Below, one piece after another: positions 7,556 through 15,565 of a stretch of 42,708 nt of DNA (within the stretch, counting starts at the first letter, position 1; each line of letters starts with the position of its first letter). The notes beneath the pieces were generated by a model. The model saw only the letters and a program-made list of their open reading frames with translations, did no database searches and was not told the DNA's origin. A program made the position numbers and the translations under genes. The DNA comes from DATIUV01 sp049322755. GTDB lineage: Bacteria; Pseudomonadota; Gammaproteobacteria; Burkholderiales; UBA6910. Location of the stretch: positions 1-42,708 of the forward strand of contig JBMOQX010000059.1 in NCBI GenBank assembly GCA_049322755.1, in the 5' to 3' direction.

Positions 7556-8514
7556 GCGCGCCGGGCGTTACGCACCATTTCGTCGAGGCGGCGGGCGTCC
7601 GCTGGCACTGGGCGGAGGCCGGTTCCGGCGACCCGGTGGTCCTCCTGCACGGCATCCCGGAAAGCTGGCGCTGCTGGCAGGACCAGATCCCGGTGCTGGC
7701 GACCCAGTTTCGCGTCCTGGCGTTCGACCTCAAGGGCTACGGCCAGTCCGATACTGCGGAAGGGGACTACTCCGGCAGCAACGTCGCGCGCGAGCTGATC
7801 GCCGCGCTGGACGCCATCGGCATCGACCGCTTCCGCCTGGCGGGGCACGACTGGGGCGTGATGGTGGGGGACCACGTCTGCGACCAGATACCCCACCGTG
7901 TCGAGCGCTACGCGCGCTGCTGCCTGTCGCTGCATCGATACGATCCGCGCAACGCGCCGCACCACCACTGGAACGCCAACAATCCGGAAGCCATGACCCG
8001 GCTGCTGCGCAACGCGCACGCCTACGTGAAGGTCTGGTTCGACAGCTCGTGCAAGCCGCAGACGCGTCCCAGCGACGAGCGCATCCGCGAGATCGCCGAG
8101 GAGCTTTCCCGTCCCGGCGTCGCCGAGGCGGTGCCCCGCTACTTCCGGGACATCCGCCGCAGCGCGCCGGTGGATTACGGCAAATTCACCATGCCGGTGC
8201 TCTACATCCAGGGCGAGCACGATCCCCGCCAGCCGGTGGACTACGCCCGCGGTATGGAGGAGCACGTCCCGGGACTGGAAGGGGTGATGCTGCTGGACTG
8301 CGGACATTTCGTCACCAGCGAACTGCCCCGGGAAACGACCGACGCGCTGATGTGGTTCTTTCATTCCATGCTGGCCCCCGGCGTGCGGCTGTTCGACCGC
8401 TCCCGCTTCCACGGGCTGCCCACGCGCGCGGTGCGCAAGGTCGAGGGCTGGGGCGTGAACCCGGCGCGGCTGGACCTCAAGGCTCCGGAGGCGCAAGCAA
8501 CGGCGGTCTGGTGA
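7552..8514 (+). CDS. Alpha/beta-fold hydrolase (epoxide hydrolase / haloacetate dehalogenase-like)
   Basis: The 320-residue product carries LLHGIPESWRCW (oxyanion-hole HG.P, residues 31-42), an Asp nucleophile in AGHDWG (Asp100), an acid in GEHDPRQP (Asp224) and a His in DCGHFVTSELP (His252). An Asp rather than Ser nucleophile and the HDWG motif place it with epoxide hydrolases and fluoroacetate or haloalkane dehalogenases, which work through an aspartyl ester. The C-terminal 45 residues (VRKVEGWGVNP) extend beyond the usual fold. It overlaps the nitrilase stop by 4 bases, so the two enzymes are probably made together. Epoxide versus halide substrate is undecided: the halide-site residues cannot be assigned without alignment. 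Confidence 0.8.
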   Translation: MSAPGVTHHFVEAAGVRWHWAEAGSGDPVVLLHGIPESWRCWQDQIPVLATQFRVLAFDLKGYGQSDTAEGDYSGSNVARELIAALDAIGIDRFRLAGHDWGVMVGDHVCDQIPHRVERYARCCLSLHRYDPRNAPHHHWNANNPEAMTRLLRNAHAYVKVWFDSSCKPQTRPSDERIREIAEELSRPGVAEAVPRYFRDIRRSAPVDYGKFTMPVLYIQGEHDPRQPVDYARGMEEHVPGLEGVMLLDCGHFVTSELPRETTDALMWFFHSMLAPGVRLFDRSRFHGLPTRAVRKVEGWGVNPARLDLKAPEAQATAVW

Positions 8515-8564
8515 TGCGGCCGCGCGCCGGCGCCTGTCCGCCCCGCCACCGACCGAGGTAGGCC

Positions 8565-9371
8565 GTGCCCGGCGCATCCGAGTGGTGGCTGGCGTATCTC
8601 GCGCTGGGTGCATTCGTCGGCTTCTTCGCCGGCATGCTGGGCATCGGCGGCGGGCTGGTGATCGTGCCGGTGCTGGTGCTCCTGTTCGACGCCCAGGGGT
8701 TTCCCGCCGCGGAAGTGCTGCATCTGGCGCTCGGCACCGCGATGAGCACCATCGTCTTCACCTCGCTCTCCAGCATCCGCGCGCATCACCGGCGCGGCGG
8801 GGTGCGCTGGGACATCCTCAAGCCCATGACGCCGGCCGTCGTCGTCGGCACCCTGGCCGGGGCCGCGTTCGCCGCGGCGCTTCCGCGCCAGCCGCTCGCC
8901 ATCGTTTTCACGGTGTTCGTGTTCTACGCCGCGGTACAGATGTGGCTCGACATCAAGCCCAAGGCGAGCCGGCAGCTGCCCGGCGCTGCGGGCCTGATGG
9001 CGGGCGGCGGCCTGATCGGTCTCATTTCCACGCTGGTCGCCGGCGGCGGGGCCTTTCTCACGGTGCCGTGGCTGACGTGGTGCAACGTGGACCTGCGGCA
9101 GGCCGTGGGCACCGCAGCGGCGGTAGGCCTGCCGATCGCGGCTGCCGGCGCCGTCGGCTACGCGCTGGCCGGCTACGGGACCCGCGCGCTGCCGCCCCAC
9201 AGCCTCGGCTTCGTGTACTTGCCGGCGCTGGCGTGGGTGGTGGTGCCCAGCATGCTGCTGGCGCCGCTCGGCGCGCGCACGGCGCATCGCATGCCCGTCG
9301 CGACGCTCAAGCGGGTGTTCTCGGTGCTCCTGTTCCTGCTGGCGGGGAAGATGCTCGTCAGCTTGCTCTAG
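8565..9371 (+). CDS. TauE/SafE-family membrane exporter
   Basis: The 268-residue hydrophobic protein has about eight predicted membrane segments. It shows the family pattern GFFAGMLGIGGGLVIVPVLV near the N-terminus and the repeated, inverted counterpart GLISTLVAGGGAFLTVPWL in the second half. TauE/SafE proteins export sulfite, sulfoacetate or other organic anions. The start is taken as the GTG at 8565 with GAGGTAGG upstream; no ATG fits the beginning of the first helix. It follows the hydrolase gene by 50 bases and probably closes the TRAP-nitrilase-hydrolase row, where it might export an anionic product. That role is inference. Confidence 0.85.
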   Translation: MPGASEWWLAYLALGAFVGFFAGMLGIGGGLVIVPVLVLLFDAQGFPAAEVLHLALGTAMSTIVFTSLSSIRAHHRRGGVRWDILKPMTPAVVVGTLAGAAFAAALPRQPLAIVFTVFVFYAAVQMWLDIKPKASRQLPGAAGLMAGGGLIGLISTLVAGGGAFLTVPWLTWCNVDLRQAVGTAAAVGLPIAAAGAVGYALAGYGTRALPPHSLGFVYLPALAWVVVPSMLLAPLGARTAHRMPVATLKRVFSVLLFLLAGKMLVSLL

Positions 9372-9455
9372 GGCTGCTCCGGAACGCGTCGGGCATTCGC
9401 GAAACACGGGCGCGGCGCGTAAAATCGCGTCGACGCGTCACCTCGAACAGTCCCG

Positions 9456-10229
9456 ATGATCACGCCCGGTCCCGAAATCCACGTCTTCTGGCAGCCCGGC
9501 TGCACCAGCTGTCTGCGCACCAAGGAATTCCTCACCCGCCACGGCGTCGCGTTCGTCTCGCGCAACATCCTGGAGGACGAGAGCGCGATTCCCGAGCTCG
9601 CGCGCCTCGGGCTGCGGCAGGTGCCCATCGTCACCCGCGGCGGCGAGTGGGTCGACGGCCAGGTGCTGAAGGACGTGGCGCGCCTCGCCGGCATCGATTA
9701 CGGCGGCAATCGCACGCTGACCGTGGCGGAACTGCGCAACCGGCTCGACGTGATCCTGGACGGCGCCCAGCGCTTCCTCGCGCAGGTGCCCGAAGGCGAC
9801 CTGGAGACGCTGCTGCCCAACCGCCCGCGCAGCTATGCCGACCTCGCCTATCACATCTTCAACATCCCGGACGCGTTCCTCGAACACGAGGCCGGCATCC
9901 CGCTGGTGTACGACGCCTACAACCGCGTCGCCGCGCCGGGTAGCCGCAGCACCGCGGCGCTGGCCGCCTACGGACGCGACGTGCAGAGGCGCATGAGCGA
10001 ATGGTTCGACGGGCCGGGCCGCACGCGCGACTGGTCGGCGCCGGCCAACGTCTACTACGGCCGCCAGACCATGCGCGAGTTCTTCGAGCGCACCACCTGG
10101 CACGCCGGCCAGCACACGCGCCAGTTGCAGTGGGTGCTGGAGCAGCGCGGCATCGCGCCCGACGGGCCGCTCGGGCCCGAGACCTGGGTTGACCTGCCGA
10201 TGCCGCAACAGGTCTGGGATCCGGCCTAG
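9456..10229 (+). CDS. Glutaredoxin-DinB domain fusion protein
   Basis: The 257-residue protein joins two domains. Residues about 7-80 form a glutaredoxin-like fold with redox motif CTSC (FWQPGCTSCLRTKEFL) and the cis-proline segment RQVPIVTRGGEWVDG. Residues about 90-240 resemble a DinB/YfiT-type four-helix bundle, with candidate metal-binding histidines in DLAYHIFNIP and in RTTWHAGQHTRQL. DinB-type proteins include metal-dependent, thiol-linked transferases, so a tethered thiol-redox domain makes chemical sense; the actual reaction is unknown. A TAAAAT hexamer at 9420-9425 may be part of its promoter. The start ATG at 9456 lacks a strong ribosome site. Its stop coincides with the point where the opposing EthD remnant is cut. 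Confidence 0.75.
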   Translation: MITPGPEIHVFWQPGCTSCLRTKEFLTRHGVAFVSRNILEDESAIPELARLGLRQVPIVTRGGEWVDGQVLKDVARLAGIDYGGNRTLTVAELRNRLDVILDGAQRFLAQVPEGDLETLLPNRPRSYADLAYHIFNIPDAFLEHEAGIPLVYDAYNRVAAPGSRSTAALAAYGRDVQRRMSEWFDGPGRTRDWSAPANVYYGRQTMREFFERTTWHAGQHTRQLQWVLEQRGIAPDGPLGPETWVDLPMPQQVWDPA

Positions 10230-10458
10230 CAGCCAGCGCTTCGCGGCTCTCGTACCAGATCTCCGCCACCCCGTCGGAGGGCTCCGGCGAATCGCGGAAC
10301 GCCCGCACGCGATCGGTGCGGGCGCCGTGCTCGGTGTGCAACGGGACGTAGCGCGCGACGCGCAGCGTCGCGAGGTGTCGGCGCACCGGCGGCGGGTGAA
10401 CTTCGTGCCAGTGCTGCTGGAAGCCTTCGGGCGTCAGGCTCGGCAGGCGACGCAGGCA
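10230..10458 (-). pseudogene. EthD-domain protein remnant
   Basis: Minus-strand reading gives CLRRLPSLTPEGFQQHWHEV followed by HPPPVRRHLATLRVARYVPL and later SDGVAEIWYESREAL. This is the recognisable N-terminal two thirds of an EthD/REDY-type small alpha-beta barrel (motif FxxxWxxxHxPxV). Homology stops exactly where the stop codon of the converging glutaredoxin-DinB gene lies, after which the frame runs antisense to that gene. The first few residues before Cys are also not EthD-like. The C-terminal third is lost, so the remnant is probably inactive. The rest of the 390-base gap up to 10620 holds no other recognisable gene. Confidence 0.65.
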
Positions 10459-10620
10459 GCGGGGATTCCGTGGGGTGTCCGCTGGTGCCGCAAATGGTTC
10501 GTCGGCGCCACCCGGCGGCAACGCAGCAATCATCGACACACCCGAGTAATCAGCGGGTTACAGGATCTGGCGCGGCTCCTGCTTCGGATGCCTACCGTCG
10601 CATCCCGCTAGGAGATAAAC

Positions 10621-10944
10621 ATGAAGTACCGAATGCTGATATTGGCGACTTCGGCCCTGCTGGCCGCCCCCGTGTACGCGGGCGATATCGATGGCGGCGC
10701 GGTTCTCGGCGGCGCGATCGGCGGCGGCGCCGGCGCGGCGGTGGGCTCCGCGATCGGCGGCAAGGAAGGCGCGATCATCGGCGGCGCGATCGGCGGCGGT
10801 GCCGGTGCGGCCATCGGCAGCAGCGCCACCAGCGAAAAGACGGTGGTCAGGGAGAAAGTGATCTACGTCGAGAAGGATCGCCACGACAACGGCCTGCACC
10901 GCGGGCACTACAAGAACAAGAAACGCCACAAGCACGACGATTGA
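10621..10944 (+). CDS. Exported glycine-zipper protein
   Basis: The 107-residue protein has a signal peptide (MKYRMLILATSALLAAPVYA) with a likely cut after residue 20. A glycine-zipper region of alternating Gly/Ala/Ile follows (GGAIGGGAGAAVGSAIGG, then a near-repeat GGAIGGGAGAAIGSSA), and the tail is highly basic with many His and Lys (HRGHYKNKKRHKHDD). Such proteins sit in the periplasm or outer membrane, and the zippers pack membrane helices; exact role unknown. AGGAGATAAAC precedes the ATG. A rho-independent terminator follows 47 bases after the stop, so it is the last or only gene of its unit. Confidence 0.8.
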   Translation: MKYRMLILATSALLAAPVYAGDIDGGAVLGGAIGGGAGAAVGSAIGGKEGAIIGGAIGGGAGAAIGSSATSEKTVVREKVIYVEKDRHDNGLHRGHYKNKKRHKHDD

Positions 10945-10991
10945 GAATCCTGTGAGGTCGCCGGCCTCATGGCTGGCCGGCGATTAGGGTG

Positions 10992-11022
10992 AAGCCTGCG
11001 GGGCGACCTGCAGGCTTTTTTT
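10992..11022 (+). terminator. Rho-independent terminator after the glycine-zipper gene
   Basis: AAGCCTGC (10992-10999) pairs perfectly with GCAGGCTT (11010-11017) around a 10-base loop, and is followed by an uninterrupted T-run through 11022. On the opposite strand no T-run follows, so it serves the plus strand only. Confidence 0.85.
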
Positions 11023-11054
11023 GTTCCGGGGCCGGGCGCGCCGCAGCGGGGATC

Positions 11055-11954
11055 CTACTGCGCCACGCCCCGCTGGCGCAGCGCCGCCACCTCGTTGAGG
11101 AGCAGCGCGGCCAGGATCAGCGCGCCGCCGGCGAGGGTGCGCGGCGCGGGCGCCTCGCCCGCACCGAGCCACGCCCACAGCGGACCCAGGACCACCTCCA
11201 GCAGCGCCAGCAGCGCCAGCGCCGGCGCGGAGAGGTGGCGCGCCGCCACCACCGGCAGCATGCACGGCAGCCCGAGCTGGAAGAAGCCGAGGCCGCCCAG
11301 CAGCACGATGTCCCGTGCCGTGGCCTGGAACGGCAGCGAGAACGGCAGCATCAGCGCGGCGGAGAAGGCGCCGCCCAGGAACACCGCCGGAATCAGGTTC
11401 ACCCGCGCGCCCGCCTTGTGCAGGGTGACGAAGTTCACCGCGCCCGCCAGCGGCACGGCGAAGGCGATCAGCATGCCGAGGATGTGCTGCCCCTCCGGCG
11501 CGTTGCCCTTGCCGGAGAACATCCACACCATGCCGACCGTGGCCACCGCGATCGCCGCCCAGGTGCGCCCCGGCAGCGGCGAGCGCATCACGGCCCACGC
11601 CAGCAGCGCCGTCACCAGCGGGCCGACGCTCATCACCAGTAGCGTGCGCGCCACCGTGGTGAGCGTGAGCGCCAGCATGAAGCAGATGAACATCACCGCC
11701 CACATCGCGCCGGAGAGCATGCCGGGCCAGCCGGTCGCCAGCACCGGACCCAGGCCCTCGCGCCGCACCGGCACCAGGTAGCCGGCGACGAACATCGCCG
11801 CGAACAGGCTGCGCCAGAAGGTGATCTCGAAGCGGCCCTCGGCCAGCAGCTCCGGCGTGAGGTGCCGCGTCACCACGCCCGCCGTGCTCCACAGCGTGGC
11901 GGCGCAGATCATCAGCGCGACGGCGCGGGCGCGGGAAGCGGTGGCGGAGTTCAT
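11055..11954 (-). CDS. EamA/DMT-family transporter
   Basis: The 299-residue membrane protein has ten hydrophobic segments in two five-helix EamA repeats. The first starts ALMICAATLWSTAGVVTRHL; the second includes GALILAALLLNEVAALRQRG at the end. DMT/EamA proteins usually export amino acids, nucleosides or metabolites; the substrate cannot be read here. The ATG at 11954 has a poor ribosome site, and the next in-frame Met is within the membrane part, so the start is moderately certain. It ends convergently against the glycine-zipper gene and its terminator. Upstream lies a stretch of gene debris rather than a partner operon. Confidence 0.87.
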   Translation of the reverse strand: MNSATASRARAVALMICAATLWSTAGVVTRHLTPELLAEGRFEITFWRSLFAAMFVAGYLVPVRREGLGPVLATGWPGMLSGAMWAVMFICFMLALTLTTVARTLLVMSVGPLVTALLAWAVMRSPLPGRTWAAIAVATVGMVWMFSGKGNAPEGQHILGMLIAFAVPLAGAVNFVTLHKAGARVNLIPAVFLGGAFSAALMLPFSLPFQATARDIVLLGGLGFFQLGLPCMLPVVAARHLSAPALALLALLEVVLGPLWAWLGAGEAPAPRTLAGGALILAALLLNEVAALRQRGVAQ

Positions 11955-11969
11955 TGGTAATCGGGTGGG

Positions 11970-12340
11970 CAGGCATTATACTTTCTTCCGCTTCCGCACC
12001 GAGCCGCGGCGCGCCCGGCAGCGACTCGCGGCGGAGCACGGGCGCCTGCGCCGGGGCGCGCAGCCGTTGCCCGCCTCGCCAGCCGTCGCGGCCATGCGCG
12101 ACGCCCTGCGCGCGGGGTCGCTCACCATCGTAGCGCTCGGGCCGCTTACCAACGTCGCGGAGCTTTTGGACGGCGCCGGCGCCGCGGCGCTCGCCGGCAA
12201 CGTGGATTCCGTCATCGCGGTGATGGGTCGCCGACCAGGCCACCTGTGCCATCCGGCGGAGGGGGCGGGGAAGGCGATGTTCTTCGGTCACGGCCCCGTG
12301 TTCGCGGATTTCAACTTTCTCAAGGAGTGCGCGGAGCGAC
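11970..12340 (+). pseudogene. Nucleoside hydrolase-like remnant
   Basis: One plus-strand frame contains AMRDALRAGSLTIVALGPLT followed by NVAELLDG, then VDSVIAVMGRRPGHLCHP and GPVFADFNFLKE. The GPLTN motif, a strand ending VMG and an (E/D)FN motif are hallmarks, in order, of inosine-uridine nucleoside hydrolases. There is no credible start, and the N-terminal DTDxGxDD metal motif is absent. The frame loses similarity after 12340, and downstream frames show no continuing match. The fragment therefore lacks both ends. It directly follows the start of the EamA gene in opposite orientation. Confidence 0.5.
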
Positions 12341-12516
12341 ACCTGGGTGGGGAAGGATCCCCTGCTGCTGACGTCGTTGCGCGGCGACCTGGGTCTGCTG
12401 GTCGCGCCGCACGGGGAGGCGCCGTCGGATGCCGGGGTGGCGGAAGACGCGTACTGCTGTTTCGGCGCCAGCGCCGAGGCGGCTGCCTTGGCGAAAGCGG
12501 TACGCCTTGAACCGCG

Positions 12517-12862
12517 TCAGGCGGCTGAGAAGGCGGCGAGCCCGATCCAGTAGCGGCGCGGATACCTGGCGTGCCCGCCGGCGCGCACCCGTTCCCGCCG
12601 CTGCTCGGTCAGCCCCGGCTCCACCAGGCTGGCGAACGCCTCGACGATGCGCAGCTGCTGCTGCCTGCTGCCCGCGGTCCAGGTCCTTGAAAGCGACGCC
12701 CACCGGCTCCGGCGGGTCCGCCTTCGCCGCGTTGCGCATGACGATGCCGCCGTAGCTCCGCGCGCTGAACGTCGCCGTCCGCCGCTGCGCGGCGCTCATC
12801 TCCTTGAACGGCACACCGGCCCGGCTGCGCGGCGTGTAATGCCAGTCCGAACGGGCTTCGTC
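12517..12862 (-). pseudogene. DUF3500-type protein remnant
   Basis: Minus-strand reading from 12862 gives DEARSDWHYTPRSRAGVPFK and EMSAAQR. It continues in the same frame through FSARSYGGIVMRNAAK to GVAFKDLDRGQQ; after a frameshift near 12660 the text resumes as QLRIVEAFASLVEPGLTEQR and ends at TGA (12519-12517). The WHYxPRxRxGxPFKEM pattern and the late repeat are what I know from DUF3500 proteins. The central part is missing and the start is absent, so this is a decayed gene. The 380 bases from 12863 to the fadD start contain only short GC hairpins and no gene I can support. Confidence 0.5.
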
Positions 12863-13224
12863 GCTGGAAAGGCGAGGCGCATGTGGCTATCCGAGGGCTG
12901 AGACCGTGGTCACCGGGTTGGGTTCAAGGGGCCGGGCGGGCAGCGGCGCGGCGCGCACGACCGGGATCCATGCGGGTCAGGCCCGGAGCCGGCTCCCTGC
13001 CGTGTCGCGCCGAATCCCGCCTGCCCCGCTTGTCCTCCAGGCTCAGGACAATTTTCGCGCGATTGCCGGCGAACGCGTTACCCTAATGCCGAAGCACGGC
13101 TTCGCCGGCGGCGGGTGTTGGGTCGGGCCGGCACAGAGAAAACGCCCGGGCGCGGGCAACGCCGGCGGGGTACGGCCGCGAGCCCCCGCGGGGGACGTTC
13201 GACAAGCAGCATCGGGGAGGGGTC

Positions 13225-14916
13225 ATGGGCGAAAAAATCTGGCTGAAGCACTATCCCGCGGGCATTCCCGCCGAGATCGACCCCGACCGCTTCGGCTCCA
13301 TCCCGGATCTGCTCGAAAAGACCGTCGCCAGGTTTGCCGACAAGCCGGCGTTCCACAACCTCGGCCGCACGCTGACCTACGCGGAACTCGATCGCCTGTC
13401 GCACGATTTCGCCGCGTTTCTGCAGAGCCTGCCGGGCCTGGGCAAGGGCGAGCGCGTCGCCATCATGTCGCCGAACCTGCTGCAATACCCGGTGGCGCTG
13501 TTCGGCGTCCTGCGCGCCGGGATGACCGTGGTCAACGTCAATCCGCTGTACACGGCGCGCGAGCTGGAGCACCAGCTCAAAGACTCCGGCGCCAGGGCCA
13601 TCGTCATCGTCGAGAACTTCGCCAGCGTCCTGCAGCAGGTGATCGGGGACACGCCGATCCAGCACGTGATCACCACGGAGGTCGGCGACCTGCTGCCGGT
13701 CCCGAAGCGCTGGATCGTCAGCTTCGTCCTCCGCCACGTGAAGAAGATGGTGCCCGCCTGGCGCATCGATGGCGCCGTGAGCTTCCGCGAGGCGCTCGCG
13801 CGAGGGGCCGCGGCGCAGTTCAAGCCGGTCGAGATAAAGCGCGACGACCTCGCGTTCCTGCAGTACACCGGCGGCACCACGGGGGGCGCGAAGGGCGCGA
13901 TGCTCACCCATCGCAACGTCCTCGCGAATATCGAGCAGACAGGCATCTGGATCTCGGTCAGCTTCAAGGAAGGCGCCGAGGTCGCCATCGCGCCGCTGCC
14001 CATGTATCACATCTTCTGCCTCACCGCGACGCTGTCGTTCATGAAGTGGGGGAGCCTGAACGTGCTCATCACCAACCCGCGCGACCTGCCGGCCTTCGTC
14101 AAGGAGCTCGCACGCTGGAAGTTCACCACGATGACGGGCGTCAACACGCTGTTCAACGGCCTGCTGAGCACGCCGGGATTCGACCAGCTGGATTTTTCCG
14201 CGCTGAAAGTGGTGGTCGGCGGCGGCGCCGCGGTGCAGAAGCCGGTGGCCGAGCGCTGGCAGAAGGTGACCGGCCGTTACATCACCGAAGCCTACGGCCT
14301 GACCGAGACCTCGCCGGGCGCCTGCGCCATTCCCCTGGGCTCGCCCTGGAACGGCACGATCGGCCTGCCCCTTCCCTCCACCGAGGTGTCGATCCGCGAC
14401 AACAACGGCAACGAGCTGCCGGTGTGGAGCGGCGAGGGCGACATCGAGCAGCACACCGGGGAGATCTGCATCCGCGGCCCGCAGGTGATGAAGGGGTACT
14501 GGAACAATCCGACCGAGACGGCGAACGCGATGACCGCCGACGGTTTCCTCAAGACCGGCGACGTTGGCTACATGGATGCGCGCGGCTATGTCACGCTCAC
14601 CGACCGCAAGAAGGACGTGATCCTGGTGTCGGGCTTCAACGTCTACCCGAACGAGGTCGAGAGCGTCATCGCGACGCTGCCGGGCGTACTCGAGTGCGGC
14701 GTCGTGGGCGTTCCCGACGAGAAAACCGGCGAGGCGGTAAAGGCCGTGATCGTCAAGAAGGATCCGAGCCTGACCAAGGAAGCGGTGATCGCCCACTGCG
14801 CGGCGAACCTCGCCGCCTACAAGCGGCCGCGTCACGTCGAGTTCCGCGACGCGCTGCCCAAGTCGCCGATCGGGAAGATCCTGCGCCGGGAGCTGCGCGA
14901 GCCGGCGAAGAAGTAG
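13225..14916 (+). CDS. fadD: Long-chain fatty acid--CoA ligase (AMP-forming)
   Basis: The 563-residue protein belongs to the ANL adenylating enzymes and activates fatty acids to acyl-CoA with ATP. Visible motifs are the P-loop YTGGTTGGAKGAMLTH (from about residue 214; the usual Val after GTTG is Gly here), the YGLTET adenine-binding motif (about 355), the GDVGYMD ATP/AMP region and the hinge DRKKDVILVSGFNVYPNEVE. The C-terminal catalytic lysine lies in PKSPIGKILRRELRE. Overall order and length match FadD. GGGGAGGGG precedes the ATG. It stands alone; downstream genes converge. Chain-length preference is not readable from sequence alone. Confidence 0.9.
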   Translation: MGEKIWLKHYPAGIPAEIDPDRFGSIPDLLEKTVARFADKPAFHNLGRTLTYAELDRLSHDFAAFLQSLPGLGKGERVAIMSPNLLQYPVALFGVLRAGMTVVNVNPLYTARELEHQLKDSGARAIVIVENFASVLQQVIGDTPIQHVITTEVGDLLPVPKRWIVSFVLRHVKKMVPAWRIDGAVSFREALARGAAAQFKPVEIKRDDLAFLQYTGGTTGGAKGAMLTHRNVLANIEQTGIWISVSFKEGAEVAIAPLPMYHIFCLTATLSFMKWGSLNVLITNPRDLPAFVKELARWKFTTMTGVNTLFNGLLSTPGFDQLDFSALKVVVGGGAAVQKPVAERWQKVTGRYITEAYGLTETSPGACAIPLGSPWNGTIGLPLPSTEVSIRDNNGNELPVWSGEGDIEQHTGEICIRGPQVMKGYWNNPTETANAMTADGFLKTGDVGYMDARGYVTLTDRKKDVILVSGFNVYPNEVESVIATLPGVLECGVVGVPDEKTGEAVKAVIVKKDPSLTKEAVIAHCAANLAAYKRPRHVEFRDALPKSPIGKILRRELREPAKK

Positions 14917-15025
14917 GCGCCGGCGCGGCGGTCGGCCGCGATCGACGAGAGTATCGAACCGGGCCCCTGCAATATCTCGGCAGGAATGATTGTTCTCGAG
15001 GCGCCACCATTGCCGCCGAACGCTC

Positions 15026-15064
15026 AGCATCAGCTGCGGCGCGAAGCGCCATCAGCTGCATGCT
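15026..15064. terminator. Long hairpin between converging genes
   Basis: AGCATCAGCTG pairs with CAGCTGCATGCT around an inner GGCGC-GAA-GCGCC stem. It overlaps the last bases of the minus-strand gene ending at 15052 and lies 110 bases after fadD. There is no T-run on either strand, so its role as a two-way terminator is only suggested by position. Confidence 0.35.
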
Positions 15065-15537
15065 GTCGTTAGCCGGCGATCGATCTCGACCACCGCCGAG
15101 TACAGCTCGGTCATGTTGTAGGACTCGCCGTGGAACTTGAACGTATCCCCGTCGAGCGCCCGCAGGAAAGCCTTCTCTGGGAAGCCCTTGGCACCGGTGA
15201 TGATGTTCATGTCGAAAAACGCGTGGCCCTCGAAGTCTCGCACCCACCGGTCCAGCCGCTCGTCGAAGTGCTCAAGGTGGTTCCGCAGGCGTCGGAACAG
15301 CTTGAGATCGACACCTGATGGATCGAGATGACCATCCAGTATGGCGTGCCGCTCACTTCCAGGCTTTGTATCGAGAATCCGGTCGATGTTCGTGGCGTGC
15401 ACGAGAAAGTGGTGAAGGTGGAAGAACACCTCTATCACTGCGCGTGCGTTCTCCGCGTCGCGAAACGCTGCGTGCGAGCGTTTCGCGAACTCGACCTGTG
15501 TATTGGCCTCTTGGAGGTAGATGTCCCACTTGTTCAC
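15052..15537 (-). CDS. Uncharacterised helical protein with an RNxxxH motif
   Basis: The 161-residue protein is not assigned to a family. It is mostly polar and helical, with VFFHLHHFLVHATNIDRIL and then FRRLRNHLEHFDERLDRW. RNHLEH fits the RNxxxH pattern used by HEPN-domain nucleases, but one motif in a helical protein is weak evidence. The GTG at 15537 is chosen because GAGGGG sits 7 bases upstream; an ATG at 15576 would add 13 residues and overlap the preceding gene's stop, without a ribosome site. It lies 28 bases downstream of the GFA-like gene and may share its transcript. No signal peptide or membrane segment is seen. Confidence 0.65.
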   Translation of the reverse strand: MNKWDIYLQEANTQVEFAKRSHAAFRDAENARAVIEVFFHLHHFLVHATNIDRILDTKPGSERHAILDGHLDPSGVDLKLFRRLRNHLEHFDERLDRWVRDFEGHAFFDMNIITGAKGFPEKAFLRALDGDTFKFHGESYNMTELYSAVVEIDRRLTTACS

Positions 15538-15565
15538 GACCGTACCCCTCGCCGGCCAACTTGAT

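Noticed and set aside
12347..12553. Independent small gene (68 codons, plus strand) after the nucleoside hydrolase fragment
   Set aside because: No ribosome site, no family match and composition typical of remnant DNA; not supported as a gene.
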